DNA from: Volvox africanus
Lineage: Eukaryota; Chlorophyta; Chlorophyceae; Chlamydomonadales; Volvocaceae
NCBI GenBank assembly: GCA_030268105.1
Contig: BSDZ01000008.1
Coordinates: 4,774,001 to 4,838,000, forward strand
DNA length: 64,000 nt
Direction: 5' to 3'
Shown here: positions 48,660 to 61,052 of the stretch, piece by piece
Position numbering within the stretch: the first letter of the stretch is position 1
Layout of the letters: every line of letters begins with the position of its first letter
The notes under the pieces: generated by a model
What the model was told of the DNA's origin: nothing
What the model saw: the letters and a program-made list of their open reading frames with translations, nothing else
Databases searched by the model: none
Translations under genes and position numbers: made by a program

Positions 48660-49402
48660 GACGACAGGGGACGGCGAGGTGTAAACAAATTACACAACGG
48701 GTCGAAGCAGAGAAGTCCCGTGCGTCCGTCAAGCGTGATGCGTCGCGCAATGACTCGCTCGATGTGTCCAAGTACTTCGAAGCGTGACTGGTACGCAGGT
48801 ACATTTTCATCCCGACGCATGTGGTAGCTACCGGCTGCCAAAACGTTATGAGCTTCCACATCGCGTGCTTGAACCTCAGTAGCGAATCGTGCGAGCAAAG
48901 CGGCGACCAACTCGTCAAAAGTATAGCTGCCCCGGGCGTTGGTCCAATTGCGATACCAGTCCTTCGCTGCGCCCTCGAGGGTGTTACCAACGAAGAGACA
49001 CCTGATACTGTCATTATCGCCACCATGAACAGCCTGGAGATACTTTTTAGCGTCACGCACGTACGCACGAGTTGCATCGGCTATGCTATGCCCTGGTGTC
49101 TTGTCGGTCAGCGAAATATTGAGCCTAGGAACGGGAATCGACAATCTCATCACCTCAGGGATGTCATCATGCCCTCGAGCTTGAGGTAATGGCAGAACCC
49201 TTGGTCCAGCAGTGTTGTCCATATTCGTGTTCACTGCTGAATGCGGCACAATTAAGTGAGCAGGGGTCTGAAGGAAAAGGGGCTCTTGAGTGGCTCGCGC
49301 GCCAACAGTCTCAAGACCTCTATCCGGTGCTCTAGCAGCCACAACAAAATCGGGTTGGCTAGCTAGGCTAGTGTGCGGCGTATCGTCGTGTTCCGCGGAC
49401 AT
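48660..49402 (-). pseudogene. gag: Element 2 gag pseudogene fused to pol N-terminus
   Basis: Starts at the same ATG as element 1 Gag and keeps about 208 residues of the capsid-like region. At 48774/48775 it joins in frame to the Pol N-terminal module. The lost 714 bp correspond to 35840-36553 in element 1 and include the Gag C-terminus, the zinc knuckle and the UAG. The break lies between GCACTTG and GTACTTG, so short imperfect direct repeats probably guided it. The 1-bp deletion at about 48659 then shifts the frame. Confidence 0.9.
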
Positions 49403-49705
49403 GAAGCACGAAACGATACCCTAGGTTTGCGTAATAGAAGCCGACTTCTATCGCAAAGGCAAGAGTACAAAACAACTCGGTGAGCCTACCGACAGTACTC
49501 TTGAGAAGATTCAGCAAATTCAGCAAGTAATTGCCCAGCTGAGTCCTGATCTCCGTAGTTTGGGCAATGAGAGTCGCCAACTGGTCCGGACGAAAGCCGG
49601 TCTCAGTCGCCGCGGCAAGCAATGCCGGTGCACTGAGATTACCTGCGACTCAGAGCGTACACTTACACAACAAGTGCAGCAATCTAAGCAAAAGCAATTA
49701 AACAA

Positions 49706-49801
49706 TTACAAACCGGAAGTGGCGGCGTCCAAAACGGCGCGGCCTAAGTCTTCGGCAAAAGTATCTAGCGGTCCTCGTGGTTCGTCGCTGGAACTCGCCA
49801 T
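49706..49801 (-). CDS. Leader small ORF of element 2, 31 codons
   Basis: Counterpart of 34813-34908. The frame, start and TAA are kept although this element has decayed elsewhere. One Ala-to-Thr change is present near the end. Confidence 0.3.
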   Translation of the reverse strand: MASSSDEPRGPLDTFAEDLGRAVLDAATSGL

Positions 49802-49850
49802 AGAAAGAACCTACTTCCGATTAGACAAAGAGAGACAGTTAGGCATCGAA

Positions 49851-49865
49851 CCTGTCTCGATACCA
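49851..49865 (-). other. Element 2 primer binding site
   Basis: TGGTATCGAGACAGG on the - strand, three bases inside the 5' LTR, in the unmutated form. Confidence 0.75.
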
Positions 49866-49868
49866 AAT

Positions 49869-50692
49869 TGTTGTACCTCTCGTTCGCGTTTGCTCATAAG
49901 TATCTGCACGTCTGGAGACTATCGACACCGATGCGCGAGCACTTGCAAGTACAGCAAGGCAAGCGAGAGCAAACAGAGACAGCGGAAGACTTCAAGACGA
50001 AGAGAGATATAACTTACAGTCTTACAGATCGGAATGATGCAATGGACGAAATCGCCGTCAGCGCCGGAAGCAAGCAATCATCACGCGGCGGTGATTAGCG
50101 AAGTTCAGGCTTAGCTCGGGCTAAGTAGAATATCATATAGCAATAGTAATGTAGAACACACAAGTGTTCTCCGGTATCGAATGTCTTGTCTAGCTTAGCC
50201 GTCCTCGCATCTGTTATACTCGCAGCATCGCAGTGCCGTACGATTCACATTAGGAGGCCGATCCTAGATGTGACAACCCTACTGCATATGGGCGATGTCT
50301 ACTCGTAACAACGTATAAGCCTTTCCGGCATTCGCATGATGCAAGGGTCCGGATAACGATATCCGGTTGCAGGGCATGTATCGCGACGAGGGCGGCGCTC
50401 TCAACGTGTGCTTAAATGAAGTAATATTATATCAGATAATATTACTTATCGTTTTGTAGCACGAGCATAATGCGCACTTCAATGATTCGGTCATTCATGC
50501 ATGCTAGGCGGATTTGCCATGATGCGATGTCGCGATGGATAATGACAACATGCCAGATGCATATATAAATGTACACGAATACATTTATATCATGCAGATT
50601 CATTCATATGTAATGCGTTCATCACAAAAGCACTTCGCCTCGTAGGATCGCGTCGACCTACGCGTCGGCGGGAAATAAACCGTAGCACAACA
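49869..50692 (-). repeat. Element 2 5' LTR (824 bp)
   Basis: Right copy on the + strand. Differences from the other LTR of this element include AGAATATCATATAG for AGAGTATCGTATAG and GAAATAAACC for GAAATGAACC. Confidence 0.95.
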
Positions 50693-50697
50693 AAATT
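50693..50697 (+). repeat. Target-site duplication of element 2, right (AAATT)
   Basis: Matches 43932-43936. Array sequence resumes with GAGCTTAAAG. Confidence 0.9.
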
Positions 50698-51213
50698 GAG
50701 CTTAAAGTTTTTACTGTATCACATGCACTGTATCTATCACGTGGTTTCACAGCAGGAAGATGGCTGTCAAAGCGAATGGTAATTTTGTCTTATGTGGTTT
50801 ACTCATATTTCAACAGTGTGAAATGCGGCACAATTTGGAAACAAATGTGGCTTGAGCAGCATTTGTATGACCTTGTCCTTGCCAAACCTGTTTGTGCTCA
50901 TAATGTTTGTGTCAGCTGCAGGCGGGATTCCTTGCTATACAATATTGTATCATACAGATCCATCATCCTGCAACCATAATGCAGCTTTATTTGATGAGTC
51001 ATTGACGGATATGGTGATGGATTTGATGCTGGGGCTTCCTCCAGAGTTCCAAGCCCTCAGGTGATGTTTCATAGAAGGGGCCCTTAGGATGGCTGCACGC
51101 ACATTGGCATCTGCTGTGGGACAGCTTAAGTTACGGATAGATAGGGAGCCGAGAGAATGTCACATGCTCACCTGTACATCCATGAATGATGTTCATGCAC
51201 TCAGTCGCTGCTT

Positions 51214-51281
51214 GGGGCTTTAGCTCAGTGGTAGAGCGCGCGCTTTGCATGCGTGAGGTCACCGGATCCCGGTAAGCTCCA
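51214..51281 (+). pseudogene. tRNA-Ala(TGC)-like, unit 15
   Basis: 68 nt, T-loop ATC, not interrupted here. Confidence 0.75.
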
Positions 51282-51569
51282 CGTATTGGGGCATGCATAC
51301 GTATGTCTTGTTGTAAGCTCGGACGAGAAACATGCTTCGGGGACGGTTTCTTTAAACCAATAAAAGGAAGAGGCTACAAATTTTCTTCTGTAACATGGCA
51401 TGGCTTAGACAGCACTTGATTGGGAAACTGTAAGAGTTTACTGGCATGCACAAACACAAACACACACAAAAATACAAGCTTGGGAGTGCCAACGTTTGGG
51501 GTGGGGCCCCAGCACATAGCACCTCAGGGGGCCCTGCCCTGTAGGATTGCCCATATGTGTGTGTGTGGG

Positions 51570-51604
<35 letters not shown>

Positions 51605-52450
51605 TGTGTGTCCTTGTATCCCTCTTCACTGCTCATGCACTTATCTGCATGTCTGGACGTTTAGTGCCAAGTGTCGAATGCTCACAAGACAGACGAAAGC
51701 ATTCAGACACGATCTCACAGCAGTGGAAGACGTCAGAGTGAAAAGGGTACAACTTACAGTCAATTAGACGTGATGCGGTGCATCAGAACTGATGACAGGC
51801 GATCATCATCTAACCGGCTAATGGTGTGCAAGCTGGGCTCGGGGCAATAAATGTGTATAATAATATCGAAGATAACCTGAGTAAGGGCTCGGAAAACACT
51901 TAAGGTGTTTGGCCGTCCTCATACATATTATAGTTGTGATAGATACAGTAGATACAGTAACCGTCACAAATGCTGCTCGGAACTCTTTTGCAGCTTCTTG
52001 CGTGCAAAGGTATGATCTATGGGCAGGCATAGGCTCGTGCATATTCCCTCACATCGCTGATGCTATTGTGATGCCAGGTAAGTTTTGATGCCAAAAATGA
52101 GGGCAGTTTTATGCAAGTATTGCTTATGCATATTGATCTATGCATGGTCATAATAATCATTATAATCATGATAAGATTATGATTGCAATCATATGAGTGT
52201 ATTAAGCGCTGCAAAATCGTATGCTTTTGACTGCATGCAATTTGATATGGTGATGGATTTGATGGTGGGGCTTTCTCTGAGTTCCAAGCCCCCAGGTGAC
52301 TTTTCATACAAGAGGCGCTTAGGATGGCTGCACACACATTGGCATCTGCTGTGGCAAGTAAAGTGGGACAGCTGGAGATGGTGCGCACGTACAGGGAACA
52401 AGTACATTCACTAACCGTAACTAATCCTGCTCGGAACGCTTTGGCAGCTT

Positions 52451-52507
52451 GGGGCTTTAGCTCAGTGGTAGAGCGCGCGCTTCGCATGCGTGAGGTCACC
52501 GGATCCA
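52451..52507 (+). pseudogene. tRNA-Ala(CGC) with 3' deletion, unit 15
   Basis: Identical to the intact copies up to GGATC in the T-arm, then 15 bases (rest of the T-loop, 3' T-stem and most of the acceptor 3' strand) are missing. The remaining sequence cannot fold as a tRNA and has no B box. It is the only broken CGC copy among ten. Confidence 0.85.
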
Positions 52508-53713
52508 TAGCCCAAGGCAGAAGGTGAGTGCAGCACTGACACATGTAAGATCGGCATCCAGAAAGGGAGTACACGGTCATCAACATGAGATACAATGTGA
52601 TATAATTTACATGTACAACCTCTGATCATATCAATACAACCTCTGATGACGGCCACGTTTACAGCCTACAAAAGGAAGTGGCTACAAATTATGTTCTGTG
52701 ACATGTTTGTCATGGCTTACACAGCACGTAACTGGGAGATGGTGAGAGCTTACAGGCATGCACAAAACAACAACAAACAAACACACACAGAGACACACAG
52801 TTGGGAGTGCCAACATTTTGGGTGGAGCCCCAGCACAAAGCGCCTCAGGGGGCCCTGCCCTGTAGGATTGCCCATATATATAAATATATGTGTGTGTGTG
52901 TGTATATATGTGTGTGTATATATGTGTATATATATGTGTGTGTATATATGTGTATATATATGTGTGTGTATATATGTGTATATATATGTGTGTGTATATA
53001 TGTGTGTGTATATGTATGTGTGTGAATGTAATGACCAAACTAATTGATTCACCTACCTAGTGTTGTATACCTCTTACTAAAGCACATAAACTCAATGTAG
53101 AGTGCATCATGTGTGAGGGGCATGTACCTAACTCATGTGTGAGGATCCACAGCAGGATCATCATATAAAGGACTTTACAGCATCCATGCAATGCCTCTTC
53201 TTGCGTGCAGAGGTATGATCTATGCGCAGGCATAGGCTCGTGCATATTCCCTCACATCGCTGATGCTATTGTGATGCCAGGTAAGTTTTGATGCCAAAAA
53301 ATGAGCGCAGTATTATGCAAATATTGATCTATGCATGATCATAATAATCTTAATAATCATGATAAGAATCATTATAATAATTACAATACTCAGAATATCA
53401 TCATCATCATCATCATATAATTATAACAATCATAATAATAACAACAATAATACAATAATAATCATAATATTAATCATAATAATAATAATAATAACAACAA
53501 CAACAACAATCATCATCATCATCACAATGATGATAATAATTATAATCATTATAATAATAACTGGTCCTGTGCAGGAGCATATGGCGGCCAAAGTATCCAT
53601 GTTGCTGCGTGGCAAATGGATTACCACAGAAATGCCATATTATGCGCGTCATCATGCATTAAGCAAAGATTATGATTGCAATCATATGAGTGTATTAAGC
53701 GCTGCAAAATCGT

Positions 53714-54721
53714 ATGCTTTTGACTGCATGCAATTTGAAATGGTGATGGATTTGATGCTGGGGTACTTGGTTATATTCCTTGATATGTAATGTTTTTGTT
53801 GCTTGCAGACATTGGGGTTGAACAGAGGATGCATGTGCAACCTTAAATTGAGCTTAAGGTTTTTACTGTATCACATGCACTGTATCTATCACGTGGTTTC
53901 ACAGCAGGAAGATGGCTGTCAAAGCGAATGGTAATTTTGTCTTATGTGGTTTACTCATATTTCAACAGTGTGAAATGCGGCACAATTTGGAAACAAATGT
54001 GGCTTGAGCAGCATTTGTATGACCTTGTCCTTGCCAAACCTGTTTGTGCTCATAATGTTTGTGTCAGCTGCAGGCGGGATTCCTTGCTATACAATATTGT
54101 ATCATACAGATCCATCATCCTGCAACCATAATGCAGATTTATTTGATGAGTCATTGACGGATATGGTGATGGATTTGATGCTGGGGCTTCCTCCAGAGTT
54201 CCAAGCCCTCAGGTGATGTTTCATAGAAGGGGCCCTTAGGATGGCTGCACGCACATTGGCATCTGCTGTGGGACAGCTTAAGTTACGGATAGATAGGGAG
54301 CCGAGAGAATGTCACATGCTCACCTGTACATCCATGAATGATGTTCATGCACTCAGTCGCTGCTTGGGGCTTTAGCTCAGTGGTAGAGCGCGCGCTTTGC
54401 ATGCGTGAGGTCACCGGATCCCGGTAAGCTCCACGTATTGGGGCATGCATACGTATGTCTTGTTGTAAGCTCGGACGAGAAACATGCTTCGGGGATGGTT
54501 TCTTTAAACCAATAAAAGGAAGAGGCTACAAATTTTCTTCTGTAACATGGCATGGCTTAGACAGCACTTGATTGGGAAACTGTAAGAGTTTACTGGCATG
54601 CACAAACACAAACACACACAAAAATACAAGCTTGGGAGTGCCAACGTTTGGGGTGGGGCCCCAGCACATAGCACCTCAGGGGGCCCTGCCCTGTAGGATT
54701 GCCCATATGTGTGTGTGTGTG

Positions 54722-54754
<33 letters not shown>

Positions 54755-55370
54755 TGTGTGTCCTTGTATCCCTCTTCACTGCTCATGCACTTATCTGCAT
54801 GTCTGGACGTTTAGTGCCAAGTGTCGAATGCTCACAAGACAGACGAAAGCATTCAGACACGATCTCACAGCAGGGGAAGACGTCAGAGTGAAAAGGGTAC
54901 AACTTACAGTCAATTAGACGTGATGCGGTGCATCAGAACTGATGACAGGCGATCATCATCTAACCGGCTAATGGTGTGCAAGCTGGGCTCGGGGCAATAA
55001 ATGTGTATGATAATATCGAAGATAACCTGAGTAAGGGCTCGGAAAACACTTAAGGTGTTTGGCCGTCCTCATACATATTATACTTGTGATAGATACAGTA
55101 GATACAGTAACCGTCACAAATGCTGCTCGGAACTCTTTTGCAGCTTCTTGCGTGCAGAGGTATGATCTATGGGCAGGCATAGGCTCGTGCATATTCCCTC
55201 ACCTCGCTGATGCTATTGTGATGCCAGGTAAGTTTTGATGCCAAAAATGAGGGCAGTTTTATGCAAGTATTGCTTATGCATATTGATCTATGCATGGTCA
55301 TAATAATCATTATAATCATGATAAGATTATGATTGCAATCATATGAGTGTATTAAGCGCTGCAAAATCGT
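53714..55370 (+). repeat. Array unit 16: short, A monomer only (1657 bp)
   Basis: First of four consecutive A monomers of exactly equal length that look identical in every variant I compared, including the TG tract. Confidence 0.95.
54366..54433 (+). pseudogene. tRNA-Ala(TGC)-like, unit 16
   Basis: 68 nt, T-loop ATC. Confidence 0.75.
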
Positions 55371-56378
55371 ATGCTTTTGACTGCATGCAATTTGAAATGG
55401 TGATGGATTTGATGCTGGGGTACTTGGTTATATTCCTTGATATGTAATGTTTTTGTTGCTTGCAGACATTGGGGTTGAACAGAGGATGCATGTGCAACCT
55501 TAAATTGAGCTTAAGGTTTTTACTGTATCACATGCACTGTATCTATCACGTGGTTTCACAGCAGGAAGATGGCTGTCAAAGCGAATGGTAATTTTGTCTT
55601 ATGTGGTTTACTCATATTTCAACAGTGTGAAATGCGGCACAATTTGGAAACAAATGTGGCTTGAGCAGCATTTGTATGACCTTGTCCTTGCCAAACCTGT
55701 TTGTGCTCATAATGTTTGTGTCAGCTGCAGGCGGGATTCCTTGCTATACAATATTGTATCATACAGATCCATCATCCTGCAACCATAATGCAGATTTATT
55801 TGATGAGTCATTGACGGATATGGTGATGGATTTGATGCTGGGGCTTCCTCCAGAGTTCCAAGCCCTCAGGTGATGTTTCATAGAAGGGGCCCTTAGGATG
55901 GCTGCACGCACATTGGCATCTGCTGTGGGACAGCTTAAGTTACGGATAGATAGGGAGCCGAGAGAATGTCACATGCTCACCTGTACATCCATGAATGATG
56001 TTCATGCACTCAGTCGCTGCTTGGGGCTTTAGCTCAGTGGTAGAGCGCGCGCTTTGCATGCGTGAGGTCACCGGATCCCGGTAAGCTCCACGTATTGGGG
56101 CATGCATACGTATGTCTTGTTGTAAGCTCGGACGAGAAACATGCTTCGGGGATGGTTTCTTTAAACCAATAAAAGGAAGAGGCTACAAATTTTCTTCTGT
56201 AACATGGCATGGCTTAGACAGCACTTGATTGGGAAACTGTAAGAGTTTACTGGCATGCACAAACACAAACACACACAAAAATACAAGCTTGGGAGTGCCA
56301 ACGTTTGGGGTGGGGCCCCAGCACATAGCACCTCAGGGGGCCCTGCCCTGTAGGATTGCCCATATGTGTGTGTGTGTG

Positions 56379-56411
<33 letters not shown>

Positions 56412-57027
56412 TGTGTGTCCTTGTATCCCTCTTCACTGCTCATGCACTTATCTGCATGTCTGGACGTTTAGTGCCAAGTGTCGAATGCTCACAAGACAGA
56501 CGAAAGCATTCAGACACGATCTCACAGCAGGGGAAGACGTCAGAGTGAAAAGGGTACAACTTACAGTCAATTAGACGTGATGCGGTGCATCAGAACTGAT
56601 GACAGGCGATCATCATCTAACCGGCTAATGGTGTGCAAGCTGGGCTCGGGGCAATAAATGTGTATGATAATATCGAAGATAACCTGAGTAAGGGCTCGGA
56701 AAACACTTAAGGTGTTTGGCCGTCCTCATACATATTATACTTGTGATAGATACAGTAGATACAGTAACCGTCACAAATGCTGCTCGGAACTCTTTTGCAG
56801 CTTCTTGCGTGCAGAGGTATGATCTATGGGCAGGCATAGGCTCGTGCATATTCCCTCACCTCGCTGATGCTATTGTGATGCCAGGTAAGTTTTGATGCCA
56901 AAAATGAGGGCAGTTTTATGCAAGTATTGCTTATGCATATTGATCTATGCATGGTCATAATAATCATTATAATCATGATAAGATTATGATTGCAATCATA
57001 TGAGTGTATTAAGCGCTGCAAAATCGT
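55371..57027 (+). repeat. Array unit 17: short, A monomer only (1657 bp)
   Basis: Starts with the TTTGAAATGG form; otherwise as unit 16. Confidence 0.95.
56023..56090 (+). pseudogene. tRNA-Ala(TGC)-like, unit 17
   Basis: 68 nt, T-loop ATC. Confidence 0.75.
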
Positions 57028-58035
57028 ATGCTTTTGACTGCATGCAATTTGAAATGGTGATGGATTTGATGCTGGGGTACTTGGTTATATTCCTTGATAT
57101 GTAATGTTTTTGTTGCTTGCAGACATTGGGGTTGAACAGAGGATGCATGTGCAACCTTAAATTGAGCTTAAGGTTTTTACTGTATCACATGCACTGTATC
57201 TATCACGTGGTTTCACAGCAGGAAGATGGCTGTCAAAGCGAATGGTAATTTTGTCTTATGTGGTTTACTCATATTTCAACAGTGTGAAATGCGGCACAAT
57301 TTGGAAACAAATGTGGCTTGAGCAGCATTTGTATGACCTTGTCCTTGCCAAACCTGTTTGTGCTCATAATGTTTGTGTCAGCTGCAGGCGGGATTCCTTG
57401 CTATACAATATTGTATCATACAGATCCATCATCCTGCAACCATAATGCAGATTTATTTGATGAGTCATTGACGGATATGGTGATGGATTTGATGCTGGGG
57501 CTTCCTCCAGAGTTCCAAGCCCTCAGGTGATGTTTCATAGAAGGGGCCCTTAGGATGGCTGCACGCACATTGGCATCTGCTGTGGGACAGCTTAAGTTAC
57601 GGATAGATAGGGAGCCGAGAGAATGTCACATGCTCACCTGTACATCCATGAATGATGTTCATGCACTCAGTCGCTGCTTGGGGCTTTAGCTCAGTGGTAG
57701 AGCGCGCGCTTTGCATGCGTGAGGTCACCGGATCCCGGTAAGCTCCACGTATTGGGGCATGCATACGTATGTCTTGTTGTAAGCTCGGACGAGAAACATG
57801 CTTCGGGGATGGTTTCTTTAAACCAATAAAAGGAAGAGGCTACAAATTTTCTTCTGTAACATGGCATGGCTTAGACAGCACTTGATTGGGAAACTGTAAG
57901 AGTTTACTGGCATGCACAAACACAAACACACACAAAAATACAAGCTTGGGAGTGCCAACGTTTGGGGTGGGGCCCCAGCACATAGCACCTCAGGGGGCCC
58001 TGCCCTGTAGGATTGCCCATATGTGTGTGTGTGTG

Positions 58036-58068
<33 letters not shown>

Positions 58069-58684
58069 TGTGTGTCCTTGTATCCCTCTTCACTGCTCAT
58101 GCACTTATCTGCATGTCTGGACGTTTAGTGCCAAGTGTCGAATGCTCACAAGACAGACGAAAGCATTCAGACACGATCTCACAGCAGGGGAAGACGTCAG
58201 AGTGAAAAGGGTACAACTTACAGTCAATTAGACGTGATGCGGTGCATCAGAACTGATGACAGGCGATCATCATCTAACCGGCTAATGGTGTGCAAGCTGG
58301 GCTCGGGGCAATAAATGTGTATGATAATATCGAAGATAACCTGAGTAAGGGCTCGGAAAACACTTAAGGTGTTTGGCCGTCCTCATACATATTATACTTG
58401 TGATAGATACAGTAGATACAGTAACCGTCACAAATGCTGCTCGGAACTCTTTTGCAGCTTCTTGCGTGCAGAGGTATGATCTATGGGCAGGCATAGGCTC
58501 GTGCATATTCCCTCACCTCGCTGATGCTATTGTGATGCCAGGTAAGTTTTGATGCCAAAAATGAGGGCAGTTTTATGCAAGTATTGCTTATGCATATTGA
58601 TCTATGCATGGTCATAATAATCATTATAATCATGATAAGATTATGATTGCAATCATATGAGTGTATTAAGCGCTGCAAAATCGT
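57028..58684 (+). repeat. Array unit 18: short, A monomer only (1657 bp)
   Basis: As units 16 and 17. Confidence 0.95.
57680..57747 (+). pseudogene. tRNA-Ala(TGC)-like, unit 18
   Basis: 68 nt, T-loop ATC. Confidence 0.75.
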
Positions 58685-59692
58685 ATGCTTTTGACTGCAT
58701 GCAATTTGAAATGGTGATGGATTTGATGCTGGGGTACTTGGTTATATTCCTTGATATGTAATGTTTTTGTTGCTTGCAGACATTGGGGTTGAACAGAGGA
58801 TGCATGTGCAACCTTAAATTGAGCTTAAGGTTTTTACTGTATCACATGCACTGTATCTATCACGTGGTTTCACAGCAGGAAGATGGCTGTCAAAGCGAAT
58901 GGTAATTTTGTCTTATGTGGTTTACTCATATTTCAACAGTGTGAAATGCGGCACAATTTGGAAACAAATGTGGCTTGAGCAGCATTTGTATGACCTTGTC
59001 CTTGCCAAACCTGTTTGTGCTCATAATGTTTGTGTCAGCTGCAGGCGGGATTCCTTGCTATACAATATTGTATCATACAGATCCATCATCCTGCAACCAT
59101 AATGCAGATTTATTTGATGAGTCATTGACGGATATGGTGATGGATTTGATGCTGGGGCTTCCTCCAGAGTTCCAAGCCCTCAGGTGATGTTTCATAGAAG
59201 GGGCCCTTAGGATGGCTGCACGCACATTGGCATCTGCTGTGGGACAGCTTAAGTTACGGATAGATAGGGAGCCGAGAGAATGTCACATGCTCACCTGTAC
59301 ATCCATGAATGATGTTCATGCACTCAGTCGCTGCTTGGGGCTTTAGCTCAGTGGTAGAGCGCGCGCTTTGCATGCGTGAGGTCACCGGATCCCGGTAAGC
59401 TCCACGTATTGGGGCATGCATACGTATGTCTTGTTGTAAGCTCGGACGAGAAACATGCTTCGGGGATGGTTTCTTTAAACCAATAAAAGGAAGAGGCTAC
59501 AAATTTTCTTCTGTAACATGGCATGGCTTAGACAGCACTTGATTGGGAAACTGTAAGAGTTTACTGGCATGCACAAACACAAACACACACAAAAATACAA
59601 GCTTGGGAGTGCCAACGTTTGGGGTGGGGCCCCAGCACATAGCACCTCAGGGGGCCCTGCCCTGTAGGATTGCCCATATGTGTGTGTGTGTG

Positions 59693-59725
<33 letters not shown>

Positions 59726-60341
59726 TGTGTGTCCTTGTATCCCTCTTCACTGCTCATGCACTTATCTGCATGTCTGGACGTTTAGTGCCAAGTGTCGAAT
59801 GCTCACAAGACAGACGAAAGCATTCAGACACGATCTCACAGCAGGGGAAGACGTCAGAGTGAAAAGGGTACAACTTACAGTCAATTAGACGTGATGCGGT
59901 GCATCAGAACTGATGACAGGCGATCATCATCTAACCGGCTAATGGTGTGCAAGCTGGGCTCGGGGCAATAAATGTGTATGATAATATCGAAGATAACCTG
60001 AGTAAGGGCTCGGAAAACACTTAAGGTGTTTGGCCGTCCTCATACATATTATACTTGTGATAGATACAGTAGATACAGTAACCGTCACAAATGCTGCTCG
60101 GAACTCTTTTGCAGCTTCTTGCGTGCAGAGGTATGATCTATGGGCAGGCATAGGCTCGTGCATATTCCCTCACCTCGCTGATGCTATTGTGATGCCAGGT
60201 AAGTTTTGATGCCAAAAATGAGGGCAGTTTTATGCAAGTATTGCTTATGCATATTGATCTATGCATGGTCATAATAATCATTATAATCATGATAAGATTA
60301 TGATTGCAATCATATGAGTGTATTAAGCGCTGCAAAATCGT
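58685..60341 (+). repeat. Array unit 19: short, A monomer only (1657 bp)
   Basis: As units 16-18, but the next unit begins with the hybrid TTTGATATGG form. Confidence 0.95.
59337..59404 (+). pseudogene. tRNA-Ala(TGC)-like, unit 19
   Basis: 68 nt, T-loop ATC. Confidence 0.75.
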
Positions 60342-60993
60342 ATGCTTTTGACTGCATGCAATTTGATATGGTGATGGATTTGATGCTGGGGTACTTGGTT
60401 ATATTCCTTGATATGTAATGTTTTTGTTGCTTGCAGACATTGGGGTTGAACAGAGGATGCATGTGCAACCTTAAATTGAGCTTAAAGTTTTTACTGTATC
60501 ACATGCACTGTATCTATCACGTGGTTTCACAGCAGGAAGATGGCTGTCAAAGCGAATGGTAATTTTGTCTTATGTGGTTTACTCATATTTCAACAGTGTG
60601 AAATGCGGCACAATTTGGAAACAAATGTGGCTTGAGCAGCATTTGTATGACCTTGTCCTTGCCAAACCTGTTTGTGCTCATAATGTTTGTGTCAGCTGCA
60701 GGCGGGATTCCTTGCTATACAATATTGTATCATACAGATCCATCATCCTGCAACCATAATGCAGATTTATTTGATGAGTCATTGACGGATATGGTGATGG
60801 ATTTGATGCTGGGGCTTCCTCCAGAGTTCCAAGCCCTCAGGTGATGTTTCATAGAAGGGGCCCTTAGGATGGCTGCACGCACATTGGCATCTGCTGTGGG
60901 ACAGCTTAAGTTACGGATAGATAGGGAGCCGAGAGAATGTCACATGCTCACCTGTACATCCATGAATGATGTTCATGCACTCAGTCGCTGCTT

Positions 60994-61052
60994 GGGGCTT
61001 TAGCTCAGTGGTAGAGCGCGCGCTTTGCATGCGTGAGGTCACCGGATCCCGG
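60994..61052 (+). pseudogene. tRNA-Ala(TGC)-like, 5' part, split by element 3 (unit 20)
   Basis: Broken at exactly the same base as the copy at 33863-33921, with the target copy still CCCGG. Confidence 0.85.
61048..61052 (+). repeat. Target-site copy of element 3, left (CCCGG)
   Basis: Unmutated, unlike the left copy at element 1. The right copy lies beyond the window. Confidence 0.75.

Larger units (their letters stand above)
43937..50692 (-). mobile_element. Element 2: decayed Ty3/gypsy chromovirus (6756 bp)
   Basis: Same family as element 1 in the opposite orientation, 715 bp shorter. It has both 824-bp LTRs and a perfect AAATT target duplication. The coding part is broken four ways: a 714-bp in-frame deletion fusing gag to pol, a 1-bp deletion at about 48659, UGA at 47847-47849, and Lys for the third catalytic integrase acid at 45618-45620. 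Its LTRs differ at six positions by my reading, all transitions and four at CpG sites. It is older than element 1 and not autonomous. Confidence 0.95.
43801..53713 (+). repeat. Array unit 15: long A+B dimer interrupted by element 2
   Basis: A is 43801-43936 plus 50698-52220, split by element 2. B is 52221-53713. Without the 6761 inserted bases the unit is 3152 bp, the longest in the array. It is also the most divergent: a B-like base in the A tail (CTCACATCGC near 52047), GTGCAAAGG, a 15-bp loss in its B tRNA, and a longer TA/TG tract. Confidence 0.95.

Noticed and set aside
43937..50692. Element 2 as a third copy of the same insertion event
   Set aside because: It has another target site (AAATT), the opposite orientation and clearly more divergence, so it is an independent insertion.
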